Shown piece by piece: positions 1-8,499 of a stretch of DNA of 64,000 nucleotides. Within the stretch, counting starts at the first letter, position 1. Every line of letters begins with the position of its first letter. The stretch spans positions 62,001 through 126,000 of the forward strand of contig DCCG01000046.1 in the NCBI GenBank assembly GCA_002314145.1, read 5' to 3'. The notes under the pieces were generated by a model that worked only from the letters and a program-made list of their open reading frames with translations, did no database searches and had not been told where the DNA came from. The position numbers and the translations under genes are program-made. The DNA is from Thalassolituus sp. UBA1087. GTDB lineage: Bacteria > Pseudomonadota > Gammaproteobacteria > Pseudomonadales > Oceanobacteraceae.

Positions 1-348
1 CTGAACCTGGCGCTGGTGTTTCCACTGCAGCATGTGGGTCTGGCGCTGGCCACCTCACTGTCGGCGTATTACAACGTGTTTATGCTCTACCGCGGGCTGC
101 GCAAAACCGGGGCTTACCGCCATCAGCCGGGCTGGCTGATGTTCATTGCCAAGCTGTTGCTGGCGAACCTTGCCCTGTCCGGCGTGATGTTCTGGTTGAT
201 GGGTAACACCGCGCAATGGCTCAGCTGGAGCAGCTGGGACCGTTCGCTGTGGCTGGCCCTGATCGTGGTATCCGGTGTTGCTGTCTACTTTTCGGTGCTG
301 GTTGCGGCGGGTCTGCGTCTGCGTCATCTGCGGGGCTCAGTCTTCTGA
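1..348 (+). CDS. murJ: MurJ lipid II flippase, C-terminal part
   Basis: The reading frame is open from the first base and ends at 348, so only about 115 C-terminal residues are present. They hold the last membrane helices of a MOP-family exporter: a hydrophobic helix, a short basic loop (YRGLRKTGAY), then two more helices and a basic tail. MurJ flips the peptidoglycan precursor lipid II across the inner membrane. The call rests on these residues plus position, because murJ directly precedes ribF in Pseudomonas and many other gammaproteobacteria. The 5' part lies outside the window. Confidence 0.85.
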   Translation: MNLALVFPLQHVGLALATSLSAYYNVFMLYRGLRKTGAYRHQPGWLMFIAKLLLANLALSGVMFWLMGNTAQWLSWSSWDRSLWLALIVVSGVAVYFSVLVAAGLRLRHLRGSVF

Positions 349-384
349 CTGCAGGTGAGTGTTCACTGACTGGCCAAATGGCTG

Positions 385-411
385 TTACCTGAAGGGCAGG
401 TTAGCTATAAT
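385..411 (+). promoter_or_regulatory. Possible sigma-70 promoter for ribF
   Basis: A perfect TATAAT lies at 406-411, about 33 bases before the ribF start. The upstream -35 is poor (TTACCT at 385-390, 15-base spacer). It is the best promoter-like site in the 95-base murJ-ribF gap and could drive the ribF-ileS-lspA-fkpB-ispH series. Confidence 0.4.
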
Positions 412-443
412 CCGGCCTTTTCTTTTGACCAGGTTGATAATCA

Positions 444-1385
444 ATGCGCTTGCTGCGTGGGCTTCACAACATTCCTGCAGAATTTAAAGGCTGTGCTGCG
501 ACCATAGGCACCTTTGATGGTCTGCATCTGGGCCACCAGCGCATTATTCATTCGCTTAAAGCTGTGTCAGAACGTCGCGGGGTGCCGACGCTGGTGATGC
601 TGTTTGAGCCTCAGCCAAAAGAGTTTTTCGCCCCTGATGCGGCGCCGGCGCGCCTCGCTAATCTGCGCGAAAAACTGCAGGATCTGAAAGCGCAGCAGGT
701 CGACTATGTTCTGTGCCTGCCTTTCAATCAGGCATTGCGTTCCATGTCAGCCGATGCCTTTATCCAGGATATTCTGATTTCCGCGCTGGGGATCAAGCAT
801 CTGATCGTGGGGGATGACTTCCGCTTTGGCTGCGACCGCCGTGGTGATTACCAGCTGTTGCGTGAGGCTGGTGATAAATACGGCTTTGAAGTGCAGGATA
901 CGCCGACCCATGAGCTGGATGCGGAACGCATCAGCAGCACCCGTATCCGTACCGAACTGGCGGCTAACAACCTGGTGCGGGCGGCGCATATGCTCGACCG
1001 CAGTTACCGTATGTCCGGGCGGGTGGCTTACGGCCGTCAGCTGGGCCGGCTGCTGGATACGCCCACAGCCAATGTGATGGTACACCGCAAAAAGCTGCCG
1101 ATGACCGGTGTTTATGCCGTACATGCCACGGTAGAAGAGAGCGGTGAGAAATATCAGGGGGTCGCTAATATCGGTGTGAAACCGACGGTGACCGGTGATG
1201 CCAAACCCTCCCTGGAAGTGCATCTGTTTGATTTTGACGGCTCCCTGTACCACCGTCACCTGACGGTGGAATTTGCCCACAAAATCCGCGAAGAAAAGAA
1301 GTTTGATGGTATCGACGCTCTGCGGGCTGCAATCGAAAACGACAAGCAGGCCGCACGGCAATATTTTTCAGCTCTGAATGACTGA
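444..1385 (+). CDS. ribF: Bifunctional riboflavin kinase / FAD synthetase RibF
   Basis: The 313-residue protein converts riboflavin to FMN and FMN to FAD in the cytoplasm. The N-terminal half is the nucleotidyltransferase-fold adenylyltransferase, with the signature GTFDGLHLGHQ near residues 23-33 and a later SSTRIR motif. The C-terminal half (about residues 185-306) is the flavokinase domain, with GRQLGRLLDTPTAN and GVYAV. Length matches the family. It starts 95 bases after murJ and is followed 40 bases later by ileS, the conserved gammaproteobacterial order. Confidence 0.97.
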   Translation: MRLLRGLHNIPAEFKGCAATIGTFDGLHLGHQRIIHSLKAVSERRGVPTLVMLFEPQPKEFFAPDAAPARLANLREKLQDLKAQQVDYVLCLPFNQALRSMSADAFIQDILISALGIKHLIVGDDFRFGCDRRGDYQLLREAGDKYGFEVQDTPTHELDAERISSTRIRTELAANNLVRAAHMLDRSYRMSGRVAYGRQLGRLLDTPTANVMVHRKKLPMTGVYAVHATVEESGEKYQGVANIGVKPTVTGDAKPSLEVHLFDFDGSLYHRHLTVEFAHKIREEKKFDGIDALRAAIENDKQAARQYFSALND

Positions 1386-1425
1386 TATCAGAGCGATAAT
1401 CACGATGTATTAAAAGTGACTGAAT

Positions 1426-4320
1426 ATGAACGATAAAGTGGAAAGCCAGTACAAATCGACGCTGAACCTGCCAGACACGGATTTTCCGATGCGTGGCAAT
1501 CTGGCAAAACGCGAACCGGATATGCTGAAACGCTGGGAAGAAACCGGTCTGTATCAGAAAATCCGCGCTGCCCGTGCCGGTCGTGACCAGTTTATTCTGC
1601 ACGACGGCCCTCCTTATGCGAACGGCAACATTCATATCGGCCATGCAGTCAATAAAATTCTGAAAGATATTATTATCAAGTCGCAGACACTGGACGGCAA
1701 AGATGCGCCCTACGTTCCGGGCTGGGATTGTCACGGCTTGCCGATTGAACTCAAAGTGGAAGAAAAAATCGGCAAGGTCGGTGAAAAGGTAACAGCGGCG
1801 GAATTCCGTAAACAGTGCCGTGCGTATGCCAGTGAACAGGTGGATGGTCAGCGCCGCGACTTTAAACGTCTGATGGTGCTGGGTGACTGGGATAACCCCT
1901 ATCTGACGATGGATTTTAAATTCGAAGCGGACATCATCCGTACGCTCGGAAACATCATCGATAATGGCCACCTGCACAAAGGGTTTAAACCGGTTAACTG
2001 GTGCCCGGACTGTGGTTCTGCACTGGCTGAAGCCGAGGTGGAATATCACGATAAAAAATCCGTCGCGATTGATGTGAAATTCGCCTTTGACGATAACGCT
2101 GCGCTGTTGAAAGCTTTTGGTGCGGGTGAGTCTCTGGCGGCTAAAACCATCAGTATCGTTATCTGGACCACTACACCGTGGACGCTGCCGGCTAACGAAG
2201 CGGTATCTGTGCATCCAACGCTGGAATATTCGCTGGTATTACTGAAAGAGCAGGACGAAATTCTGCTGCTGGCTGCGGATCTGGTTGGCGATGCCATGAA
2301 CCGTTACGGTATTGCTGAAGACGGTTTCGAAGTGATAGCCACCGCCAAAGGTGCTGCATTCGGACAAATTGACGAAAGCAAAGCGGCACCATTTTCAGTT
2401 CAGCATCCGTTTATGCCGGCCCCAGATGGTGGTGTAAAACGCGTGCCAGTGATTACCGGCGATCATGTCACCGCGGATTCCGGTACCGGTTCTGTTCATA
2501 CCGCGCCAATGCACGGTGCCGATGACTTTGTGGTGTCCAAACGTTTCGGCGTTAACTCAGACGATATGCTGGTGGGTGGAGACGGTCATTTCATCAGTAC
2601 GCCTGCGCTGGATGCGCTGGAATTGTCCGGACTTAGCAGTGCAGATAAAGGCAATTTCCGTGTGCTCGGCATTCTGGCAGAAAAAGGCGCACTGCTGAAA
2701 AAAGAAAATATCAAACACAGCTATCCGCATTGCTGGCGCCATAAATCGCCGATTATTTTCCGCGCGACACCGCAGTGGTTTATCAGCATGAAACAGAATG
2801 GACTGCTGGAGCAGGCCATGCATGAAGTCGAGAATACCGTTGAATGGCGGCCGGGCTGGGGTAAAGCCCGGATTGAAAGCATGATGACGGATCGTCCTGA
2901 CTGGTGTATTTCGCGCCAGCGTACCTGGGGTGTGCCGATCGCATTATTCGTTCATAAAGACACCAGTGAACTGCATCCGGATTCTTCCGCGCTGATTGAA
3001 AAAGTCGCAGCAAAAGTCGAAGAAAAGGGCATTGATGCCTGGTTTGATCTGGAAGCCTCTGAGCTGTTGGGCGACGAAGCGGATCAGTATGTGAAAGTAC
3101 TGGACACTCTGGACGTGTGGTTCGACTCTGGTGTGACTCATACCGCGGTTCTGCGTCAGCGCGATGAACTGAAATTCCCGGCAGAAATGTATCTGGAAGG
3201 TTCTGATCAGCATCGTGGCTGGTTCCAGAGTTCGCTGCTGACCAGTGTGGCGGCTTACGGTAGCGCGCCATATAAAACTGCACTGACGCACGGTTTCACC
3301 GTGGATGGTGAAGGCCGCAAAATGTCCAAGTCTCTGGGCAATACTGTGGAACCGCAAAAAGTGATCAACCAGCTGGGTGGTGACATTCTGCGCTGGTGGG
3401 TAGCGGACACGGATTACAGTGGCGAAATGACAGTTTCAGATGAAATTCTGAAACGTACCGCAGACTCTTATCGTCGGGTGCGTAATACCTGTCGCTTCCT
3501 GTTGGCCAACATTAATGGCTTTAATCCGGCGACTGATATGGTCAGTGGCGATGAGTTGCTGCCGCTGGATGCCTGGATGGTGGATTACACCCGTCAGCTG
3601 CAGGACAAGGTGGTCGCCTGTTATCTGGATTACGACTTTAAAACCCTGACCAAAACACTGATGAATTTCTGTGTGACGGAACTGGGTGGTTTTTACCTGG
3701 ATGTTATTAAAGACCGCCAGTACACCTGTAAAGCCGATGGTTTGCCACGCCGCAGTGCGCAGACGGCACTGTACCATGTGGTCGAGGCGATGAGCCGCTG
3801 GATTGCCCCTGTGCTGTCTTTCACCGCGGAGGAAATCTGGGCATGTCTGCCGGATCGTGGTGAAGAGTCCGTCATGTTGGCTGAATGGTATGCAGATTTC
3901 CCGGATACCGGTAAGAGCCTGTTCGATGACGCTTTCTGGGCCGATATTATCCGGGTTAAAGAAGCGGTTAACGGCGCACTGGAAAAAGCCCGTGGCGATA
4001 AAACCATTGGCGCCAGCCTGAGCGCAGAAGTGGTGCTGTATGCACAGCCAGAACTGAAAACCCAGCTGGAAAAGCTGGATGATGAGCTGCGCTTTATTCT
4101 GATTACTTCCGGCGCTGAAGTGAAAGACTTCGATGAACATGCCGGGAATGCCACTGAACTGGATGCACTGCGCGTGATGGTTAAAGCCTCTGAGCATGAA
4201 AAATGCGAGCGTTGCTGGCATCACACCGAAGACGTTGGCCAGAATCAACAGCACCCGACGCTGTGTGGCCGTTGTGTCGAAAACGTTGAGGGCGACGGTG
4301 AAGTCCGTCGTTTTGGCTGA
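1426..4320 (+). CDS. ileS: Isoleucyl-tRNA synthetase
   Basis: This 964-residue class Ia synthetase charges tRNA-Ile and edits Val-tRNA-Ile. The HIGH motif is in PYANGNIHIGH near residue 71 and KMSKS is near residue 632. The connective-peptide editing domain lies between them (TTTPWTLPANEAV). The C-terminal zinc ribbon, with CERC near residue 927 and CGRC near residue 947, is complete, as in bacterial type-1 IleRS. The TGA stop overlaps the lspA ATG by one base, which suggests translational coupling. Confidence 0.99.
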   Translation: MNDKVESQYKSTLNLPDTDFPMRGNLAKREPDMLKRWEETGLYQKIRAARAGRDQFILHDGPPYANGNIHIGHAVNKILKDIIIKSQTLDGKDAPYVPGWDCHGLPIELKVEEKIGKVGEKVTAAEFRKQCRAYASEQVDGQRRDFKRLMVLGDWDNPYLTMDFKFEADIIRTLGNIIDNGHLHKGFKPVNWCPDCGSALAEAEVEYHDKKSVAIDVKFAFDDNAALLKAFGAGESLAAKTISIVIWTTTPWTLPANEAVSVHPTLEYSLVLLKEQDEILLLAADLVGDAMNRYGIAEDGFEVIATAKGAAFGQIDESKAAPFSVQHPFMPAPDGGVKRVPVITGDHVTADSGTGSVHTAPMHGADDFVVSKRFGVNSDDMLVGGDGHFISTPALDALELSGLSSADKGNFRVLGILAEKGALLKKENIKHSYPHCWRHKSPIIFRATPQWFISMKQNGLLEQAMHEVENTVEWRPGWGKARIESMMTDRPDWCISRQRTWGVPIALFVHKDTSELHPDSSALIEKVAAKVEEKGIDAWFDLEASELLGDEADQYVKVLDTLDVWFDSGVTHTAVLRQRDELKFPAEMYLEGSDQHRGWFQSSLLTSVAAYGSAPYKTALTHGFTVDGEGRKMSKSLGNTVEPQKVINQLGGDILRWWVADTDYSGEMTVSDEILKRTADSYRRVRNTCRFLLANINGFNPATDMVSGDELLPLDAWMVDYTRQLQDKVVACYLDYDFKTLTKTLMNFCVTELGGFYLDVIKDRQYTCKADGLPRRSAQTALYHVVEAMSRWIAPVLSFTAEEIWACLPDRGEESVMLAEWYADFPDTGKSLFDDAFWADIIRVKEAVNGALEKARGDKTIGASLSAEVVLYAQPELKTQLEKLDDELRFILITSGAEVKDFDEHAGNATELDALRVMVKASEHEKCERCWHHTEDVGQNQQHPTLCGRCVENVEGDGEVRRFG

Positions 4321-4814
4321 TGAGCAGACCAGGTTCTGCCCTGATCTGGGTGTGGCTGGCGGTCGTTGTATTTGTACTCGATCTGGTTACCAAGCAGATG
4401 GCGGAAGCCATGTTGAATTACGGGCAGGCAGTGAAACTCTTGCCGGTACTCGACTTTACTCTGCTGTATAACCCTGGTGCGGCCTTCAGTTTTCTCGCCG
4501 ACCAGAGTGGTTGGCAGCGCTGGTTCTTTACAGCGATTTCAGTTGGTGTCAGTGTGATGCTTATCGTCTGGCTCAGACGTCTGCCGCGGGGACAGATTCT
4601 GCTGCCCTGTGCGCTGGCACTGATTCTGGGGGGCGCTGTTGGCAATCTGTTTGACCGGCTGGTGTATGGGCATGTCGTCGATTTTATATCGGTCCATTGG
4701 GAAAAGTCCTATTTTCCGGCGTTTAATATTGCCGACTCGGCGATTACCATTGGTGCTGTGTTGATGGCACTGGACGTACTGCGCGAAATTAAGCGGGAAA
4801 AGAAACAGGCATAA
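4320..4814 (+). CDS. lspA: Lipoprotein signal peptidase (signal peptidase II)
   Basis: The 164-residue inner-membrane aspartyl protease removes signal peptides from diacylglyceryl-modified prolipoproteins. Four hydrophobic segments are visible. The catalytic aspartates are D121 (in GHVVDF) and D139 (in FNIADSAI), and the conserved NPGAAFSFLAD and GNLFDRL motifs are present. The start overlaps the ileS stop by one base. The product is needed for lipoproteins such as BamD, encoded further along this window. Confidence 0.98.
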   Translation: MSRPGSALIWVWLAVVVFVLDLVTKQMAEAMLNYGQAVKLLPVLDFTLLYNPGAAFSFLADQSGWQRWFFTAISVGVSVMLIVWLRRLPRGQILLPCALALILGGAVGNLFDRLVYGHVVDFISVHWEKSYFPAFNIADSAITIGAVLMALDVLREIKREKKQA

Positions 4815-4834
4815 CAGCCTGAAGAGAGAAAATA

Positions 4835-5278
4835 ATGAGCATTACTGAAATCAAACAGGGCAGCAAAGTCAGCATGCACTTTGCAATCAAACTCCCGGAT
4901 GGTCAGGTAGTGGATTCGACCTTTGAAAAAATGCCGGCTAAATTCGCCATGGGTGATGGCAACCTGCTGCCGGGATTTGAAGAGTTTCTGGTCGGAATGG
5001 CCAGTGGTGACCATAAGGAATTTGATATTCCGCCGGAAAAAGGCTTTGGTCAACCGAACCCGCAGAATACTCAGGAAATGAAGCGCAGCGACTTTCCTGT
5101 GGATATGCCGGTGGCGCCCGGCCTGATGGTATCTTTTGCCGATGCTCAGGGGGCTGAGTTGCCTGGTGTTATCAGTGAAATCAACGGCGACTGGGTCACG
5201 GTAGATTTCAATCATCCGCTGGCCGGCAAAACGCTTACCTTTGAAGTGCAGATCCTTGAGGTAGAGGATGCAGATTAA
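4835..5278 (+). CDS. fkpB: FKBP-type peptidyl-prolyl isomerase (SlpA/FkpB)
   Basis: The 147-residue cytoplasmic protein belongs to the SlyD/SlpA branch of FKBPs: an FKBP half (VSMHFAIKLPDGQVVDST, GDGNLLPGFEEFLVGM) is interrupted by an IF chaperone insert, then completed by FNHPLAGKTLTFEVQIL. It catalyses prolyl isomerisation and assists folding. It follows lspA by 20 bases, with a purine-rich GAAGAGAGAAA ahead of the ATG. Its 3' end overlaps ispH by 11 bases, as commonly seen for this pair. Confidence 0.96.
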   Translation: MSITEIKQGSKVSMHFAIKLPDGQVVDSTFEKMPAKFAMGDGNLLPGFEEFLVGMASGDHKEFDIPPEKGFGQPNPQNTQEMKRSDFPVDMPVAPGLMVSFADAQGAELPGVISEINGDWVTVDFNHPLAGKTLTFEVQILEVEDAD

Positions 5279-6215
5279 GCTGGCTAACCCCCGCGGCTTC
5301 TGTGCGGGGGTTGATCGTGCCATTGATATTGTTAACCGTGCGCTGGACCTGTTTGAGCCACCCATTTATGTACGCCATGAAGTCGTGCACAACAAATTTG
5401 TGGTGAATGGTCTGAGAGAGCGTGGGGCAATCTTTGTTGATGAGCTCGATGAAGTACCTGATAACAGTATTGTTATTTTTTCAGCTCACGGAGTCTCTCA
5501 GGCGGTGCGCAAAAATGCCCGCGACCGAGGTTTGCAGGTGTTTGATGCTACTTGTCCGCTGGTGACCAAAGTGCATATGGAAGTCAGCCGTTACAGCCGT
5601 GACGGCAGCGAGTGTGTGCTGATCGGCCATAAAGGTCATCCCGAAGTGGAAGGTACCATGGGCCAGTACGATGACAGTAATGGCGGACACATTTATCTGG
5701 TCGAAGATGAACAGGATGCTGCGGCGCTGGAAGTGAATAACCCGGACAGACTTTCTTATGTCACTCAGACGACGCTGTCGATGGATGACACCTCCCGGGT
5801 GATTGATGCGCTGCGTCTGCGCTTTCCGAACATTGAAGGCCCGCGCAAAGACGATATCTGCTATGCCACACAAAATCGTCAGGATGCAGTCAAGACACTG
5901 GCCTCTGATTCGGATCTGTTGCTGGTCGTCGGTTCGCCGAACAGTTCCAACTCCAACCGGCTGCGTGAGCTGGGAGAACGCATGGGAGCCAAAGCGCACC
6001 TGATCGACAGCGCGGCGGAAATACAGCCGGAATGGCTGAATGGTGTCAAGACAGTGGGAATTACTGCCGGCGCTTCCGCACCGGAAGTATTGGTCAGAGA
6101 GGTTGTGGATGCCCTGGTCGCCATGGGGGGCGAAGCCCCACAGGAATTAGCGGGCATTCCGGAAAATGTCGTGTTTTCGTTGCCGAAAGAGTTACGTTTG
6201 CAGGAGGTTGATTAA
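5268..6215 (+). CDS. ispH: 4-hydroxy-3-methylbut-2-enyl diphosphate reductase IspH
   Basis: IspH catalyses the last step of the MEP isoprenoid pathway, reducing HMBPP to IPP and DMAPP with a [4Fe-4S] cluster. The three cluster ligands are visible as C12 (PRGFCAGVDRA), C96 (DATCPLV) and C198 (DDICYATQNRQ). The substrate motifs HEVVHN, SAHGVSQ and GSPNSSNSNRL are present. Length (315 residues) is normal. The TAA stop shares bases with the stop codon of pilE on the opposite strand, so the two transcription units meet tail to tail with no spacer. Confidence 0.98.
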   Translation: MQIKLANPRGFCAGVDRAIDIVNRALDLFEPPIYVRHEVVHNKFVVNGLRERGAIFVDELDEVPDNSIVIFSAHGVSQAVRKNARDRGLQVFDATCPLVTKVHMEVSRYSRDGSECVLIGHKGHPEVEGTMGQYDDSNGGHIYLVEDEQDAAALEVNNPDRLSYVTQTTLSMDDTSRVIDALRLRFPNIEGPRKDDICYATQNRQDAVKTLASDSDLLLVVGSPNSSNSNRLRELGERMGAKAHLIDSAAEIQPEWLNGVKTVGITAGASAPEVLVREVVDALVAMGGEAPQELAGIPENVVFSLPKELRLQEVD

Positions 6216-6622
6216 AGGTCAACCTCACTGCCTCCGGAGGTCTTTCTGGCCTGTTTTCCTGCGGAGTTAAAAATCAGATCGCCATCTTCTGACTGATTCC
6301 CCTGAGCCGTGGCATAAAGCTCAACGCACTGGCTGTAGCCCATGCCAGTGCACTGACGCACTTCAATTTCATAAAAGCCCTGTGGGGTTGTCATTTTGCT
6401 GCTGGCTACGCCAAGATCTGTCAGATCGTCAGCGTATTCCATATTGTCGGCGTAGTAGCGTTCCTGCGCATCGAGCAGTCGCTGCATCGACTCAATACCA
6501 TCCGAGCGGTTAGCCCGCATTGTATAATTCTGATAATTGGGCACGACGATCACTGCGAGGATAGCAATGATGGCCATAGTGATCAGCAGCTCGATCAGGG
6601 TGAATCCATTTTTCATACTCAT
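6212..6622 (-). CDS. pilE: Type IV minor pilin PilE
   Basis: About 136 residues with a class III prepilin leader: MSMKNG followed by FTLIELLITMAIIAILAVIVVPNYQ. PilD would cleave after the glycine and methylate the new Phe; Glu5 is present. A short globular domain with one Cys pair (QCTGMGYSQC) follows, a layout typical of PilE minor pilins. The start is the ATG at 6622, 4 bases after the pilW stop, with no strong Shine-Dalgarno, so it is probably coupled to pilW; the ATG at 6616 is equally possible. A longer frame to 6694 would run inside pilW and is unlikely. It is the last gene of the operon. Confidence 0.88.
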   Translation of the reverse strand: MSMKNGFTLIELLITMAIIAILAVIVVPNYQNYTMRANRSDGIESMQRLLDAQERYYADNMEYADDLTDLGVASSKMTTPQGFYEIEVRQCTGMGYSQCVELYATAQGNQSEDGDLIFNSAGKQARKTSGGSEVDL

Positions 6623-6626
6623 ACCA

Positions 6627-7466
6627 TTAAATAGCTTTTTTATTGGGAAACCAGATTGTACCTGTCTGAACGTAACGGGCGACCTGATCTTCATAAGTCA
6701 CCGGGTCAGAATCGAGCAAACCATAGGTACGCTTATCCGGATCAAGCGTTGTTCCGGAAAAGTCCCGCGTAAGGATGGCAATTCTCAGGGCAACGACCTG
6801 GGAAAAATCCGTTGCTGCTGATGGCGTTTCGTAGTGCTCAACATCACCGGAATCGGAACCGATTCCTAATAATATCTGCATGCCTTCCACACCGTTGGCG
6901 ATGGACTGCGCCGTGCCCAGAACATTACCGTTATTGTCGTAGGTGACACACCAGAGCTGATTGTCATTGGTTACATCTGCATCAGCAGTATTCGGACGAA
7001 CCCAGTACACATCCGTTACCTCAATCTGGTCATCGATCAGAGCAGCCCCTACAGCCTCGCCTGTACAGGTCCGGCTATCTCTGGGACCTGGGTCAAGTCC
7101 ACCAAGCGTACGTTGTATCGCCAGTCTGTCGCCGCCGGTAACATTGTTATTCGCGTTGAATGTACAATGTCCACCAGCTGCTGGAGGAGCTGCATTGCTG
7201 GCGTCGCACAGCTCGGCTACAGCGGGGACATCATTTGCGCCCGAGAGGTAATCGTTGTTATAGCCACCAATGGCCACTTCCTCACTCATCCAGGCCATCA
7301 CCAGACGCCCGGTTTCCTGAGCCTGAGCCAGGCCTTCTGCAACCCCTGCACTGCGGGCACTGGTTACCATGATGTTCATAATAAAATAAGAAATAATGAC
7401 ACCAAGCGCAGCTGCAACCATCAGCTCGATTAATGTCATACCGGATTGATGGCGCTTAATATTCAT
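6627..7466 (-). CDS. pilW: Type IV minor pilin PilW
   Basis: The 279-residue protein starts with a prepilin signal (MNIKRHQSG, then MTLIELMVAAALGVIISYFIM). A PilW-type globular region follows, including AQAQETGRLVMAWMSEEVAIGGY, a usual PilW signature, then about 200 residues with two or more Cys. PilW belongs to the minor-pilin priming complex that starts pilus assembly and carries PilY1 to the tip. It overlaps pilV by 4 bases (7463-7466) and precedes pilE. Confidence 0.92.
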   Translation of the reverse strand: MNIKRHQSGMTLIELMVAAALGVIISYFIMNIMVTSARSAGVAEGLAQAQETGRLVMAWMSEEVAIGGYNNDYLSGANDVPAVAELCDASNAAPPAAGGHCTFNANNNVTGGDRLAIQRTLGGLDPGPRDSRTCTGEAVGAALIDDQIEVTDVYWVRPNTADADVTNDNQLWCVTYDNNGNVLGTAQSIANGVEGMQILLGIGSDSGDVEHYETPSAATDFSQVVALRIAILTRDFSGTTLDPDKRTYGLLDSDPVTYEDQVARYVQTGTIWFPNKKAI

Positions 7467-8029
7467 AATTGCACCTGTCTGACGAGTGTGTCTGTACGGT
7501 TTTCAGCATCTTCATCAATAATATAAAGTTTATCACCACTGGCGTTTGTACCGGATGTCCGTACGTCCCAGGTCATTGAAAGCGTTGCGCTGTTTGTGGG
7601 AACGTCGACAGAGATATTAAGTACAGGGTTGCTGATAAATTCGGCAGCCTTTTCACGAACGTTGACGCCGTCAAGGGTATAATCTCTGGAGCAGGCAACA
7701 TCCCAGAGGTCGAACTGAGCCATTTCCTGATTAGTGCAATCGTCCGGATCTTTGCCCCCGCCATCATAGTAAGCTGCACACATTCTGGGCGGGTTGGCAC
7801 AATTGTAGTTACCGCCGGTATCGTAGAATGCTAAGCCATTGCTGTTGGCATTCATTCTGTCTGACAGATCTTTCAGCATCCATACCGCCTGAGACCGGTT
7901 GCCGGAATCCTGGCTCGCCTGGTTCGCTTTTAGTTGCATCGCACTGATGCCCAGTAAGCCAATGGTGGTGATGGCGATTGTCACCAACACTTCAATCATG
8001 CTGAAACCTTTTACCTGGTTTATGGGCAT
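7463..8029 (-). CDS. pilV: Type IV minor pilin PilV
   Basis: About 188 residues from the ATG at 8029. This start is chosen because an AGGAGA lies 6-10 bases upstream and it places the prepilin signal MPINQVKG/FSMIEVLVTIAITTIGLLGIS at the N-terminus; an upstream ATG at 8101 would add 24 non-pilin residues inside fimU. The motif LKANQASQDSGNRSQAVWMLKDLSDRM is typical of PilV. It overlaps the end of fimU by 10 bases and pilW by 4, consistent with one coupled operon. Confidence 0.92.
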   Translation of the reverse strand: MPINQVKGFSMIEVLVTIAITTIGLLGISAMQLKANQASQDSGNRSQAVWMLKDLSDRMNANSNGLAFYDTGGNYNCANPPRMCAAYYDGGGKDPDDCTNQEMAQFDLWDVACSRDYTLDGVNVREKAAEFISNPVLNISVDVPTNSATLSMTWDVRTSGTNASGDKLYIIDEDAENRTDTLVRQVQL

Positions 8030-8496
8030 TTGGTTTCTCCTGTGATCTGAATTTGGCCGATGCGGTTTACTGCCAGGGTTCTGACTCTTCTGCCTGTGCA
8101 TCCCGGCACATTGATAACAATGCTGGCATCTGCATTTGTTCGCCCGTTGATATCAAATGTCAGTGGGCTTCCGGTATCAATGTCCGCACTGTTGACTGTA
8201 CCGGCGGCTAAATTATGGCTCCGCTCTCTCAGGACCTGATTGCTTGCAACATTAATTACCTGCCAGCCGCTTTTCCATTGATCGAGTGGTTCAAAACTGA
8301 TTTCAGCAGAGGTTGTTACCGCCTGGCTACGCGCATAGCGCAGATCGAGTTCAATTTCCTGGTATAGTCTGTCTGCGGTTCTGTTAGGCAAAAAGCCTGA
8401 CAGCAGTGGCCCGGACACTGCTGCCGCTATTGCAATGATAATCAGAACAATCATCAGCTCTATAATGGTAAAGCCTCTATTGCTTTGGCTTTTCAT
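8020..8496 (-). CDS. fimU: GspH/FimT-family minor pilin (FimU-like)
   Basis: The 158-residue pseudopilin has leader MKSQSNRG and helix FTIIELMIVLIIIAIAAAVSGPLLSGF. The GspH domain follows (LYQEIELDLRYARSQAVTTSAEISF, then FDINGRTNADASIVI and a C-terminal Cys). It is one of two GspH/FimT paralogues in this operon. Its place immediately before pilV-pilW fits FimU, the minor pilin linking the priming complex to the shaft. The FimU versus FimT assignment relies on order and is less certain than the family. It follows pilY1 by 3 bases. Confidence 0.8.
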   Translation of the reverse strand: MKSQSNRGFTIIELMIVLIIIAIAAAVSGPLLSGFLPNRTADRLYQEIELDLRYARSQAVTTSAEISFEPLDQWKSGWQVINVASNQVLRERSHNLAAGTVNSADIDTGSPLTFDINGRTNADASIVINVPGCTGRRVRTLAVNRIGQIQITGETKCP

Positions 8497-8499
8497 ACA

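Noticed and set aside
1165..2214. A 349-codon open frame opposite ribF and ileS
   Set aside because: It crosses two well-supported genes and shows no domain features.
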